Below are positions 8,580 through 16,846 of a stretch of 64,000 nucleotides of DNA, one piece after another. The translations under genes and the position numbers were made by a program. The notes below the pieces were generated by a model that worked only from the letters and a program-made list of their open reading frames with translations, had not been told where the DNA came from and made no database searches. The stretch's first letter is position 1; each line of letters starts with the position of its first letter. Origin of the DNA: Acidovorax sp. FHTAMBA (GTDB lineage: Bacteria > Pseudomonadota > Gammaproteobacteria > Burkholderiales > Burkholderiaceae_C); assembly GCF_038958875.1 (NCBI RefSeq), contig NZ_CP152407.1, forward strand, positions 7,501-71,500, in the 5' to 3' direction.

Positions 8580-8858
8580 ATGACCCGATCCCACCTCGTC
8601 ACCCCGGTGCAAGACGCACTGACCTCGTTCAGCCAAGGCAGCCTGACTGCGTCTGCCCTGAGCCACACCGCCCGCGAACAGACCGACCTGCTCGCCGCCC
8701 TGCCGCCACGGTATGCCGAGGTGCTGCACGGCCTGCTGGACAGGCTGGAATCGAGCGCGCTGTTTTCGGAAGAAAGCTGCTCGTTCAGCCAGAAAGACCT
8801 GGTGGACAGCCTGCAGATGTGGGTGGACAAGGCCCGGGCCCTGCTGGAACAGGCCTGA
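8580..8858 (+). CDS. Small conserved hypothetical protein
   Basis: I do not recognise this 92-residue protein. It starts with ATG at 8580 (MTRSHLVTPVQDALTSFSQG). It is acidic in its second half, with SALFSEESCSFSQKDLVDSL and a predicted amphipathic C-terminal helix ending VDKARALLEQA. No signal peptide or membrane segment is visible, so it is probably cytoplasmic. It is divergent from proA, with 86 bases between start codons, and convergent with holA. The open frame extends upstream to 8547, but the extra residues look non-coding. Confidence 0.6.
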   Translation: MTRSHLVTPVQDALTSFSQGSLTASALSHTAREQTDLLAALPPRYAEVLHGLLDRLESSALFSEESCSFSQKDLVDSLQMWVDKARALLEQA

Positions 8859-8879
8859 GCACCACAGCCTGACGCTATT

Positions 8880-8947
8880 CGCTATTTAATTAATAGCTGT
8901 CAGCGCTTACCCAGCAAGCGCCAGAGCCCAAAAACCCTAAAATTTTG
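8880..8947 (-). repeat. Two-hairpin repeat, copy 4 (convergent junction)
   Basis: This copy lies between the 3' ends of the small gene at 8580 and holA. Hairpin 2 is GCTATT-N5-AATAGC (6 bp), and hairpin 1 is GCGCTT/AAGCGC around a CAGCGCTTACCCAGC core. An A/T-rich tail follows. The orientation is reverse relative to copy 15. Confidence 0.85.
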
Positions 8948-8957
8948 GCTATATCTC

Positions 8958-10013
8958 TCACCGCGCCGCCTGCGTCAGCCTGCACATCTGAAACGCCAGC
9001 CGCTGCAGCGCCTGCCAGCCATCCGTGGGCCAGTCGGGCTGCTTGAGCCCTTTGACGATGCCGTCCACCGTGTGGGCCGACTGCAGCAGCCGCGCCAGTG
9101 CGGCGTCGCTGGCCTTGGGCAGGATGCGCTCGAACAGCTTTTCCTTGGCGCCCCAGATGCGGTTTTCGCGCAGGGCCATGGGCAGGGGGCGGCCGGCGTT
9201 CATGGCGTCTTTCACGCGTTTCAGGGCGCGGATGTCTTCGGCCAGCGCCCAGTGCACCAGCACTTCGGCCTCGCCTTCGGCCTGCAGGCCGTCGAGCATG
9301 CGCTGCACGCGAGCGGTATGGCCTGAGAGCACGGATTCAGAGAGCTTGAACACGTCGTAGCGCGCCACGTTGAGCACAGCGGCTTCGACCTGGGCCTGCG
9401 TCAGTTCACCCGCCGGGTGCAGCAGGGCGAGCTTTTGGATCTCCTGGTGCGCGGCCAGCAGGTTGCCTTCCACGCGGTCGGCAAAGAACTGCAGGGTGCG
9501 CTGGCCTTCCTCGCCCGCCACCACGCGCTGGCCCTGGGCGGCCAGGCGCTGGGCGATCCACTGGGGCAGCATGCCGCGCTCGATGGGGTCGATCTGGATC
9601 GAGGTGCCGCAAGATTCCAGCGCCGCAAACCACGCGCCGGTGCGGGTGGCCTTGTCCAGGCGGGGCAACATCACCAGGGTGAGCGTGCTGTCGTTGCCGC
9701 GCGCCGATTCGGCCACCTGCTGCAGGGCCACGCTGCCGTCCTTTCCGGGCTTGCCCGATGGGATGCGGATTTCGACGATCTGCTTGTCGGCAAACAGGCT
9801 GAGTGACCCGCCCGCAGCCAGCACGGCGCTCCAGTCAAAGTGGGCCCCGGCCACGGTGTAGCTGCTGCGTTCGGTGTAGCCCTGGGCCCGGGCCGTGGTG
9901 CGGATGGCGTCGGCCGCCTCCTGCTGCAGCAGGGGCTCATCGCCGTGCAGCACATAAAGCGGCGACAGGCCCCGTTGGAGATGCGATGAGAGTTGGGCCA
10001 GGGCGACTTGCAT
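8958..10013 (-). CDS. holA: DNA polymerase III subunit delta
   Basis: This 351-residue protein is the delta subunit of the clamp loader, which opens the beta clamp for loading on DNA. The N-terminus MQVALAQLSSHLQRGLSPLY leads into VLHGDEPLLQQEAADAIR, the typical HolA start. The middle holds SLSLFADKQIVEIRIPSGKP and LLAAHQEIQKLALL, also family-like. The ATG at 10013 was chosen for this reason, although the frame is open for 124 more codons upstream. In many betaproteobacteria holA directly follows lptE; here an arginase gene on the other strand lies between them. TAAACT lies 7 bases upstream of the ATG, so the mRNA may be nearly leaderless. Confidence 0.93.
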   Translation of the reverse strand: MQVALAQLSSHLQRGLSPLYVLHGDEPLLQQEAADAIRTTARAQGYTERSSYTVAGAHFDWSAVLAAGGSLSLFADKQIVEIRIPSGKPGKDGSVALQQVAESARGNDSTLTLVMLPRLDKATRTGAWFAALESCGTSIQIDPIERGMLPQWIAQRLAAQGQRVVAGEEGQRTLQFFADRVEGNLLAAHQEIQKLALLHPAGELTQAQVEAAVLNVARYDVFKLSESVLSGHTARVQRMLDGLQAEGEAEVLVHWALAEDIRALKRVKDAMNAGRPLPMALRENRIWGAKEKLFERILPKASDAALARLLQSAHTVDGIVKGLKQPDWPTDGWQALQRLAFQMCRLTQAAR

Positions 10014-10020
10014 GCGGCAA

Positions 10021-10026
10021 AGTTTA
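10021..10026 (-). promoter_or_regulatory. Candidate -10 element of holA
   Basis: TAAACT on the minus strand, separated from the holA ATG by only 7 bases. A promoter of its own would be needed if the arginase gene broke an ancestral lptE-holA operon. No -35 hexamer is clear. Confidence 0.3.
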
Positions 10027-10200
10027 TCGCCTGACCCCGGGGCGCCTTGTGCAAACCGCCAGCACCGCAGCGCACATTGCACAGCGGTGGACGCAGACTG
10101 GCCAGCTGTTTCGCTGTTCATTGGCGTCCAAAGCCCCGAGAATTCCCCACGGGCGCCTGCGCCCACCCTTTCGCCCACCGCACCAGAAAGCCCGACCACC

Positions 10201-11154
10201 ATGCCACCCAATGCCCTGCGCAGCGCCCAGCCCACCAGCCTGATCGGCGCCCCCACCGATATCGGCGCCGGGGCGCGCGGGGCCTCGATGGGGCCCGAAG
10301 CCCTGCGGGTGGCGGGGCTGCAGGCGGCGCTGGAGTCCCACGGGCTGCAGGTGTTTGACCGGGGCAACTTGAGCGGCCCGGCCAACCCCTGGCAGCCTCC
10401 CGTGGACGGCTACCGCCATCTGCCCGAGGTGGTGGAGTGGAACCAGCGCGTGTTCGACGCCGTATATGCCGAGCTGCAGCTGGGCCACCTGCCCATCCTG
10501 CTGGGCGGCGACCACTGCCTGGGCCTGGGCAGCATCAGCGCCGTGGCGCGCCACTGCGTGGAGGCGGGCAAGAAACTGCGCGTGCTGTGGCTCGATGCGC
10601 ATGCCGACTTCAACACCAGCGAGCTCACCCCCAGCGGCAATGTGCATGGCATGCCCGTGGCCTGCCTGTGCGGGTTTGGCCCCGAGGCGTTGACCGGGCT
10701 GGCCCGGATGCCCGGCGGCGGCCCCGCACTGCGCCCCGACCAGATCCGCCAGATCGGCATCCGCAGCGTGGACGCGGGCGAAAAGCGCTTTGTGCACGCG
10801 CAGGGCCTGGAGGTGTTTGACATGCGCGCCATCGACGAAGTGGGCATGCGCCAGGTGATGGAGCGGGCCCTGGCGGGCATGGACGCCCACACGCACCTGC
10901 ATGTGAGCTTTGACGTGGATTTTCTGGACCCCGACATTGCGCCCGGCGTGGGCACCACCGTGCCCGGCGGCCCCACTTACCGCGAGGCGCAACTGTGCAT
11001 GGAAATGATTGCCGACAGCGGCCGCCTGGCCTCGCTCGACATCGTGGAGCTGAACCCGGCGCTGGATGTGCGCAACCGGACGGCCGTGCTGGCGGTGGAC
11101 CTGGTGGAGTCGCTGTTCGGCAAGAGCACGCTGATGCGGAACCGGCCGGTGTGA
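10201..11154 (+). CDS. rocF: Arginase
   Basis: This 317-residue enzyme of the ureohydrolase family hydrolyses arginine to ornithine and urea. The binuclear manganese site is complete: GGDH at residues 102-105, DAHAD at 132-136 and DVDFLDPD at 238-245. The SIG loop GAPTDIGAGARGASMGPEAL near the N-terminus and the arginase-like GTTVPGGPTYREAQ favour arginase over agmatinase. I chose the ATG at 10201; the frame is open upstream to 10012, overlapping holA, without protein-like sequence. It is the only plus-strand gene in an otherwise minus-strand block between lptE and holA, which suggests later insertion. Confidence 0.9.
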   Translation: MPPNALRSAQPTSLIGAPTDIGAGARGASMGPEALRVAGLQAALESHGLQVFDRGNLSGPANPWQPPVDGYRHLPEVVEWNQRVFDAVYAELQLGHLPILLGGDHCLGLGSISAVARHCVEAGKKLRVLWLDAHADFNTSELTPSGNVHGMPVACLCGFGPEALTGLARMPGGGPALRPDQIRQIGIRSVDAGEKRFVHAQGLEVFDMRAIDEVGMRQVMERALAGMDAHTHLHVSFDVDFLDPDIAPGVGTTVPGGPTYREAQLCMEMIADSGRLASLDIVELNPALDVRNRTAVLAVDLVESLFGKSTLMRNRPV

Positions 11155-11184
11155 ACGGAATCGGTGCGTACGCGGCAGCGCGAA

Positions 11185-11229
11185 TGCTACCAAAATAATA
11201 GCTTATAACGCTTACCTATCCTGCCCAAA
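11185..11229 (-). repeat. Two-hairpin repeat, copy 5 (degenerate, convergent junction)
   Basis: Between the rocF and lptE stops lies GCTACCAAAATAATAGC, then TTATAACGCTTACC. The second-hairpin core and half of hairpin 1 are recognisable, but the AAGCGCC arm is lost. It looks like a decayed copy. Confidence 0.55.
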
Positions 11230-11307
11230 GCACCGATTTTGCCCTGATCCATCGGTGCAGCGGCACCGCTCATGGCTCCCGCGGGAAGCAGGCCGGGCAG
11301 GATCCGC

Positions 11308-11808
11308 TCACGCCAAACGGGCCGCAGCCAGACGCCGCATCAGCTGCTGCACCAGATCGGTCTGCATGTTGCGGAACAGCAGGGCCTCTTCGGCCTCCTT
11401 GGCCAGCGCGATGGTTTCGTTGTAGCTGATGTCGCGCTGCTGCAGCAGTTCGGTGGGGGCAATGAGCTCGGTCCCCTCCTGCGTGCGCAGGCGGAACCTG
11501 ATGCGCAGGCGCAGCTGCAGTTCGCGCACCTGGCCCGAGGCGTTCTGGCCCACCACCACGCGCTCCTGCTGCTCCTGCAGCAGGTCCATGATGGCCTCTG
11601 CCGTGGGCAGGGCCGCGGGGTCGCGCAGCACCTTCAGCGGACTGCCCGAGCCCTCCAGCGTGCGCTGCAGCTCCCGCGCCAGCGGCGAGCCGGCGGGCGC
11701 GGCAATGTACAGCGAGCGGAACCCGAACTCGGGCACGCCCCGCAGCCGGAAACCGCAGGCGGACAGCAGCGCCACGGGCGCGAGGGAGAGCAGCGTGCGC
11801 TTGTTCAT
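11308..11808 (-). CDS. lptE: LPS-assembly lipoprotein LptE
   Basis: This 166-residue outer-membrane lipoprotein partners LptD in placing lipopolysaccharide in the outer leaflet. The N-terminus MNKRTLLSLAPVALLSACGF carries a lipobox (LSAC) with the lipidated cysteine at residue 18, followed by the family start GFRLRGVPEFGFRSLYI. ATG at 11808 is 5 bases after the leuS stop, so the two are translationally linked. Usually leuS-lptE-holA are contiguous; here holA is separated by rocF. Confidence 0.92.
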   Translation of the reverse strand: MNKRTLLSLAPVALLSACGFRLRGVPEFGFRSLYIAAPAGSPLARELQRTLEGSGSPLKVLRDPAALPTAEAIMDLLQEQQERVVVGQNASGQVRELQLRLRIRFRLRTQEGTELIAPTELLQQRDISYNETIALAKEAEEALLFRNMQTDLVQQLMRRLAAARLA

Positions 11809-11812
11809 GGGG

Positions 11813-14506
11813 CTATACCACCACGTTGACCAGGCGACCCGGCACCACGATGACGCGCTTCGCAGCGGCGCCTGCCGCCTGCGCGATGAAGGCCTCGCTG
11901 GCCAGGGCAATGCGTTCGATCTCGGCCTTGTCGGCCTGTGCGGGCACCTGGATGGAGCCGCGCAGCTTGCCGTTGACCTGCAGCATGAGCTCGATTTCGT
12001 CCTGCACCAGCGCGTTCGCATCGACCTGGGGCCAGGGCGCATCCAGCAGGTCGCCCAGTTCGGCCGCGTAACCCAGGCCGCTCCAGAGGCTGTGAGCAAT
12101 GTGCGGGGTGGCCGGGTACAGGCAGCGCAGCAGGATGCCGAAACCCTCGATCAGCGCCACCTGGGCACCGGCCGAGTCGTTGGCCTTGAAGTCTTCGAGC
12201 GCGTTGATCATCTTCATCGCGCCCGAGACCACGGTGTTGTACTGCATGCGCTGGTAGTCGTAGTCCACCTGCTTGAGCACGGTATGGATCTCCAGCCGCA
12301 GCGCCTTGGCTTCCTTGCCAAATTCAACGTCTTTCAGGCTGCTGGCGCTTGCCACGCTTGCGGTAGCAGCTTCCATATCCATAGCAGACAGCTTGAGGCC
12401 GAAGTTCCACACGCGGCGCAGGAACCGGTAGCTGCCTTCCACGGCCGCGTCGTTCCACTCCAGCGTGGCTTCGGGTGGCGAGGTGAACATGGTGTACAGG
12501 CGGGCGGTGTCGGCGCCGTACTTTTCGATGAGGTCCTGCGGGTCCACGCCGTTGTTCTTGGACTTGGACATGGTGCCCACGCCCTCGTAGTCGATGGGCG
12601 TGCCCACAGGCAGCATGCCATCACCGCTGGTGGCTTGGTTCTTGAGCCGGGCGCCGATGATCTTGCCGTCATCGCCCAGCACATGCTCCACATCGTGCGG
12701 CCAGAAGTAGTCCTTGCCGCCCTTGGCGGTGCGGCGGCTGTAGATGTGGTTGAGCACCATGCCCTGCGTGAGCAGCTTGGTGAAGGGCTCGTCCACTTTC
12801 ACGAGGCCCAGGTCGCGCATGACCTTGGTCCAGAAACGCGCATACAGCAGGTGCAGGATGGCGTGCTCGATGCCGCCGATGTACTGGTCCATCGGCATCC
12901 AATAATCGGCGCCCTCCGCGACCATTTTTTCAGCGTTCTTGGGATCGCAGTAGCGCATGAAGTACCACGAACTGTCCACGAAGGTGTCCATGGTGTCGGT
13001 CTCGCGCCGTGCGGGCTTGCCGCACACGGGGCAGGTCACGCCGGCGTGAAAGCCCTCGTGCTTGTGCAGCGGGTTGCCCGAGCCGTCGGGCACGCAGTCG
13101 GTGGGCAACACCACCGGCAGGTCTTTTTCGGGCACCGGCACGGCGCCGTGTTCTTCGCAATGGATGATGGGAATCGGCGTGCCCCAGTAGCGCTGGCGGC
13201 TCACGCCCCAGTCGCGCAGGCGCCAGGTGGTCTTCTTTTCGCCCTGGCCCTTTTGCTGCAGCGCGTGGGCCACGGCGTTCACGGCTTCCTTGTAGGAAAG
13301 GCCGCTGAAACTGTCGGAGTTGATGGTCACACCGCGCTGTTTGTCGCCATACCAGTCGTGCCACTGGCGGTAGTCAAAGTGCTCACCATCGACCAGCACG
13401 ACCTGCTTGATCTCGATGCCGTACTTGAGGGCGAACGCGAAGTCGCGCTCGTCGTGCGCGGGCACGCCCATCACGGCGCCGTCGCCATAGCCCATCAGCA
13501 CGTAGTTGCCGACCCAGACCTGCACCTTCTCGCCGGTCAGCGGGTGGGTAACGAACAGGCCCGTGGGCACGCCCTTCTTCTCTTGCGTGGCCAGCTCGGC
13601 CTCGGTGGTGCCGCCGCTCTTGCACTCTTCGATGAAGGCTGCAAGCTGGGGGTTGGTTTTGGCAGCGTGGGCGGCCAGCGGGTGCTCGGGCGCCACGGCG
13701 CAAAACGTCACGCCCATGATGGTGTCGGCGCGCGTGGTGAAGACATACATCTTGCCGTCGCCGATCAGCGCACCATCGTCACCTGCGATGTCATGCGTGA
13801 ACGCAAAGCGCACGCCTTCGCTCTTGCCGATCCAGTTTTCCTGCATCAGCTTCACGCGCTCGGGCCAGCCGGGCAGCTTGTCGCCGGTGACGAAGTCGAG
13901 CAGTTCTTCGGCGTAGTCGGTGATCTTGAGGTAATAGCCGGGGATTTCGCGCTTTTCCACGGTGGCGCCAGTGCGCCAGCCCTTGCCGTCAATCACCTGC
14001 TCGTTGGCCAGCACCGTCTGGTCCACCGGGTCCCAGTTCACCACCTGGGTCTTGCGGTAGGCGATGCCTTTTTCCAGCATCTTCAAAAACAGCCACTGGT
14101 TCCATTGGTAATAGGTGGGGTCGCAGGTGGCGACTTCGCGGCTCCAGTCGATGGCCAGGCCCATGGCCTGCATCTGCTTTTTCATGTACGCGATGTTTTC
14201 GTACGTCCATTGGGCCGGTGGCACGCCATTTTTCAGCGCGGCGTTCTCGGCCGGCAGGCCGAAGGCGTCCCAGCCCATGGGCATGAGCACGTTGTGGCCG
14301 TTCATGCGCAGGTAGCGCGTGAGCATGTCGTTGATGGTGTAGTTGCGCACGTGGCCCATGTGCAGCTTGCCGCTGGGGTAGGGCAGCATGGAGCAGGCGT
14401 AGAACTTCTTCTTGCTCGCGTCTTCCGTCACGCGGTAGGCGTCGGTGGCGGTCCAGTGGCTGTGCGCGGCACGTTCGACGTCTTGGGGAGAGTATTTGTC
14501 TTGCAT
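11813..14506 (-). CDS. leuS: Leucyl-tRNA synthetase
   Basis: This 897-residue class Ia synthetase charges tRNA-Leu. The HIGH-type motif is in LPYPSGKLHMGHVRNY near residue 45 and the KMSKS-type motif in TMSKSKNNGVDP. The CP1 editing domain lies between, with a zinc-type CPVCGKPARRETDTMDTFVD segment. The ATG at 14506 gives the expected MQDKYSPQDVERAAHSHW. Residues about 707-725, SAMDMEAATASVASASSL, form a linker longer than in E. coli LeuRS as I recall it and are encoded by a copy of the dispersed repeat. It lies upstream of lptE in one transcription unit. Confidence 0.97.
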   Translation of the reverse strand: MQDKYSPQDVERAAHSHWTATDAYRVTEDASKKKFYACSMLPYPSGKLHMGHVRNYTINDMLTRYLRMNGHNVLMPMGWDAFGLPAENAALKNGVPPAQWTYENIAYMKKQMQAMGLAIDWSREVATCDPTYYQWNQWLFLKMLEKGIAYRKTQVVNWDPVDQTVLANEQVIDGKGWRTGATVEKREIPGYYLKITDYAEELLDFVTGDKLPGWPERVKLMQENWIGKSEGVRFAFTHDIAGDDGALIGDGKMYVFTTRADTIMGVTFCAVAPEHPLAAHAAKTNPQLAAFIEECKSGGTTEAELATQEKKGVPTGLFVTHPLTGEKVQVWVGNYVLMGYGDGAVMGVPAHDERDFAFALKYGIEIKQVVLVDGEHFDYRQWHDWYGDKQRGVTINSDSFSGLSYKEAVNAVAHALQQKGQGEKKTTWRLRDWGVSRQRYWGTPIPIIHCEEHGAVPVPEKDLPVVLPTDCVPDGSGNPLHKHEGFHAGVTCPVCGKPARRETDTMDTFVDSSWYFMRYCDPKNAEKMVAEGADYWMPMDQYIGGIEHAILHLLYARFWTKVMRDLGLVKVDEPFTKLLTQGMVLNHIYSRRTAKGGKDYFWPHDVEHVLGDDGKIIGARLKNQATSGDGMLPVGTPIDYEGVGTMSKSKNNGVDPQDLIEKYGADTARLYTMFTSPPEATLEWNDAAVEGSYRFLRRVWNFGLKLSAMDMEAATASVASASSLKDVEFGKEAKALRLEIHTVLKQVDYDYQRMQYNTVVSGAMKMINALEDFKANDSAGAQVALIEGFGILLRCLYPATPHIAHSLWSGLGYAAELGDLLDAPWPQVDANALVQDEIELMLQVNGKLRGSIQVPAQADKAEIERIALASEAFIAQAAGAAAKRVIVVPGRLVNVVV
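12335..12388 (+). repeat. Two-hairpin repeat, copy 6 (inside leuS)
   Basis: On the plus strand, GGCTGCTGGCGCTTGCCACG is followed by CTTGCGGTAGCAGCTTCC and an A/T part ending ATAGC. The order of elements is that of the repeat. It lies in frame within leuS and codes for a small-residue linker. It has diverged more than the intergenic copies. Confidence 0.5.
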
Positions 14507-14556
14507 GGGGGCTCGGGGGTGAGAGAAGTGGGCAGCCGCTGGGCCGCGCTGGGGCG

Positions 14557-14562
14557 ATTTTA
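14557..14562 (-). promoter_or_regulatory. Candidate -10 element of leuS
   Basis: TAAAAT followed by a GC-rich CGCCCC discriminator on the minus strand, about 50 bases upstream of the leuS ATG. A GCCCGCCC/GGGCGGGC dyad (14572-14602) lies just upstream, beyond the exbD stop. No -35 hexamer is clear. Confidence 0.35.
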
Positions 14563-14630
14563 GGCTGTCGTGCCCGCCCACCGGCCGGCCACCCGGGCGG
14601 GCGCCCGCCTGGCAGTCACCAACGGGCGCC

Positions 14631-15080
14631 TCAGCGTGCCCGGGCGGGGGCTGAAGGGGCACCGGGCGTCTGGGATTCAGCCACAAAGCCGATGCGCTGC
14701 AGCCCGGCCAGGTGGGCCACGCCCATGACCTCGACCACGCGCCCGTACGGCACGGCGGCGTCTGCGCGCAGCTGGATTTCGGTGTCGGGCCGCTCGGCGC
14801 CGATGCGGCGCAGGCGCTCGGCCAGCGCGGGCTGGGACAGGGGCTGGTCGTCCAGAAAGGCCTGGCCGGTGGCGTCGACCACCAGCGTGACGAACTGCGG
14901 CGCGGCACCGGGCGTGGCGCCCTCGGCGCGTGGCAGGTCGAGCCGGATGGAGCTGGCCATCAACGGCGCCGTGAGGATGAAGATCACCACCAGCACCAGC
15001 ATCACGTCCACCAGCGGCGTCATGTTGATGTCGCTCATGGGCTGCGGCCCCGTGGTGCGTTCGAGTCTTCCGAAGGCCAT
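14631..15080 (-). CDS. exbD: Biopolymer transport protein ExbD/TolR family
   Basis: This 149-residue protein is anchored by one N-terminal membrane segment and reaches into the periplasm. MSDINMTPLVDVMLVLVVIF is the family signature, with the proton-carrying aspartate in PLVDVML. It works with the ExbB/TolQ partner encoded 23 bases upstream to energise outer-membrane processes. Which system it serves (TonB or Tol-Pal) cannot be decided here because neither tonB nor tolA is adjacent. The C-terminal domain is of normal length with a Pro/Ala tail. Confidence 0.9.
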   Translation of the reverse strand: MAFGRLERTTGPQPMSDINMTPLVDVMLVLVVIFILTAPLMASSIRLDLPRAEGATPGAAPQFVTLVVDATGQAFLDDQPLSQPALAERLRRIGAERPDTEIQLRADAAVPYGRVVEVMGVAHLAGLQRIGFVAESQTPGAPSAPARAR

Positions 15081-15103
15081 GGCGGAGACAACGTTCCTGG
15101 CGC

Positions 15104-15787
15104 TCAGGGCCGGGAATGGGCGGGGACCGCCGTGTCAATGACCAGTTCGCGCAGGTCAAGCGCAAACCCTTCCAGGTCGGCCTCGATGCGGCCGATCAAC
15201 CGCCCAAACACGTTGTAGGCCAGCACGGCAGGTATGGCCACGGCCAGCCCGGCGGCGGTCATGACCAGGGCCTCGCCCACGGGGCCGGAGACGCGATCAA
15301 TGGTGATCTGCCCGGCGCCTGCCATGGCGGTGAGTGCATGGTAGATGCCCCACACGGTACCCAGCAGCCCCACAAAGGGTGCGGTGGAACCCACGGTGGC
15401 CAGCAGCACCTGCCCGAACTGCAGCCGGCCCAGCACCTGGTGCAGGGCATCGCGCAGCACCCGGGTCAGCCGTTGCGACAGGGTGCCAGAAGCTGCAAGT
15501 GAGGGCTGCGCGCCCGCTTCGGGCTGCATTGCTATTGAATTTGCAGCAACAACCAAAGGCAGGACCAGCGCCTCCCTGTCAAAAGACTTCAGACGCTGCT
15601 CTGCAAGGTGGAGGGACGGTGCCTGCCAGAACGCGGCCGTGCAGCGCGCCACGTCCACACCGGCACGGTGCATGAGGCGCAGCTTCCACAAAATGACCAC
15701 CCAGCTTGCCACCGACATGGCCAGCAGGATCAGGGCCGTGCCCTGCGTGACGGCGTCGCCCTGGCGCCACCAGTGGAGTGCGTCCAT
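15104..15787 (-). CDS. exbB: MotA/TolQ/ExbB proton channel family protein
   Basis: This 227-residue inner-membrane protein forms the proton channel with ExbD. The start MDALHWWRQGDAVTQGTALI (ATG at 15787) gives a first membrane segment LILLAMSVASWVVILWKLRL, and the family core LATVGSTAPFVGLLGTVWGI is at about residues 130-150, followed by GPVGEALVMTAAGLAVAIPA. The frame is open 20 codons further upstream, but those residues are not family-like. It lies between dapB and exbD on the same strand. Confidence 0.92.
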   Translation of the reverse strand: MDALHWWRQGDAVTQGTALILLAMSVASWVVILWKLRLMHRAGVDVARCTAAFWQAPSLHLAEQRLKSFDREALVLPLVVAANSIAMQPEAGAQPSLAASGTLSQRLTRVLRDALHQVLGRLQFGQVLLATVGSTAPFVGLLGTVWGIYHALTAMAGAGQITIDRVSGPVGEALVMTAAGLAVAIPAVLAYNVFGRLIGRIEADLEGFALDLRELVIDTAVPAHSRP

Positions 15788-15878
15788 CAATACCTCGTTA
15801 CTTGGCGAATCGCCCGCAACTGGCGCGCCCGAAACCAGTGCCACCATGGAACTGGCTTGGCCAGGCTACGGGTGGCGT

Positions 15879-15915
15879 CCCCCTGGAGGGGGAAGATGCG
15901 GAGCATCTCAGAGGG
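15879..15915 (-). repeat. GC-rich double dyad, possible second repeat family
   Basis: In the 132-base exbB-dapB spacer, CCCCC-TGGA-GGGGG is followed by GATGC-GGA-GCATC and then AGAGGG. This resembles a C/G-rich repeat that I recall from Comamonadaceae intergenic regions. Only one copy is seen in this window, so membership in a repeat family rests on memory rather than on the sequence. Confidence 0.4.
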
Positions 15916-15919
15916 TTTC

Positions 15920-16774
15920 TCATTGCAGTCCGAGCACGTCGAACATGTCGAACATGCCCGTCCTGTGCCCGGCGAGGAAGCGCACCGCCCGCAGGCTGCC
16001 CTGCGCATAGGTGGCGCGGCTGGAGGACTTGTGGGTGATCTCGATGCGCTCCCCGATGCCCGCAAACAGCACGGTATGGTCGCCCACGATGTCACCACCG
16101 CGGATGGTGGCAAAACCGATGCTGGACGGATCGCGCTCGCCCGTCACGCCTTCGCGGGCGTACACGGCGCATTCCTTGAGGTCGCGGCCCATGGCGTCGG
16201 CAATCACTTCGCCCATCTTGAGCGCGGTGCCCGAGGGTGCATCCACCTTGTGGCGGTGGTGGGCTTCGATGATCTCGATGTCGTAGCCCGTGGCCATGGC
16301 CTTGGCGGCCATCTCAAGGAGCTTGAGCGTGACGTTGACGCCCACGCTCATGTTGGGCGCCATGACGATGGCCGAACCCTCTGCAAACTTCGCGATGGCG
16401 GCTTTCTGCTCGTCCGAAAAGCCCGTGGTGCCGATCACTGCCTTGACGCCCCGCTGGCTGCACACGGCCAGATGGGCCAGCGTGCCTTCGGGCCGCGTGA
16501 AATCGATCAGAACGTCGGCATTCTGGAGGCCGGCGGCGATGTCCGCGGTGATGGCCACGCCGCTGGCGTGGCCGAGGAATGCGGTGGCGTCCGAGCCAAT
16601 GGCCGGGCTGGCGGCCACGTCCAAGGCCCCGGCGAGCACGCAGTCGTCACTGGCGCGGATGGCCTCGATCAGCATGCGCCCCATGCGGCCCGACGCCCCG
16701 GCCACTGCCACCCGGTGGCGGGTGCCGGGGGCAGAGGTCGTGGTGTGCGCGGCAGGCGAGGAAGTCCCGGTCAT
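15920..16774 (-). CDS. dapB: 4-hydroxy-tetrahydrodipicolinate reductase
   Basis: This 284-residue enzyme reduces the product of DapA with NAD(P)H in lysine and diaminopimelate synthesis. The nucleotide loop VAVAGASGRMGRMLIEAI lies near residue 20-40, the substrate motif EAHHRHKVDAPSGTALKMGE near residue 170, and FATIRGGDIVGDHTV follows. The ATG at 16774 is used; the family usually starts close to the VAVAGASG strand, so the first about 18 residues form an unusual Thr/Ala/Ser extension. It follows bamE with a 72-base gap on the same strand. Confidence 0.95.
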   Translation of the reverse strand: MTGTSSPAAHTTTSAPGTRHRVAVAGASGRMGRMLIEAIRASDDCVLAGALDVAASPAIGSDATAFLGHASGVAITADIAAGLQNADVLIDFTRPEGTLAHLAVCSQRGVKAVIGTTGFSDEQKAAIAKFAEGSAIVMAPNMSVGVNVTLKLLEMAAKAMATGYDIEIIEAHHRHKVDAPSGTALKMGEVIADAMGRDLKECAVYAREGVTGERDPSSIGFATIRGGDIVGDHTVLFAGIGERIEITHKSSSRATYAQGSLRAVRFLAGHRTGMFDMFDVLGLQ

Positions 16775-16846
16775 GTGAGTCCTGTAAGTTGACGTTGGCA
16801 ACAAGGTGCGGCACACGCCCCAGCGGCGGCCGCACTGCTGCAAGCC

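Noticed and set aside
4168..8583. Very long open frame on the plus strand over trkH, trkA and proA (1471 codons)
   Set aside because: It crosses three well-supported genes on the other strand and shows no protein-like composition.
15489..15549. Possible repeat copy inside exbB (GCAAATTCAATAGCAATGC on the coding strand)
   Set aside because: Only the A/T part resembles the repeat. The GGCGCTT/AAGCGCC stem is absent, so it was not counted.
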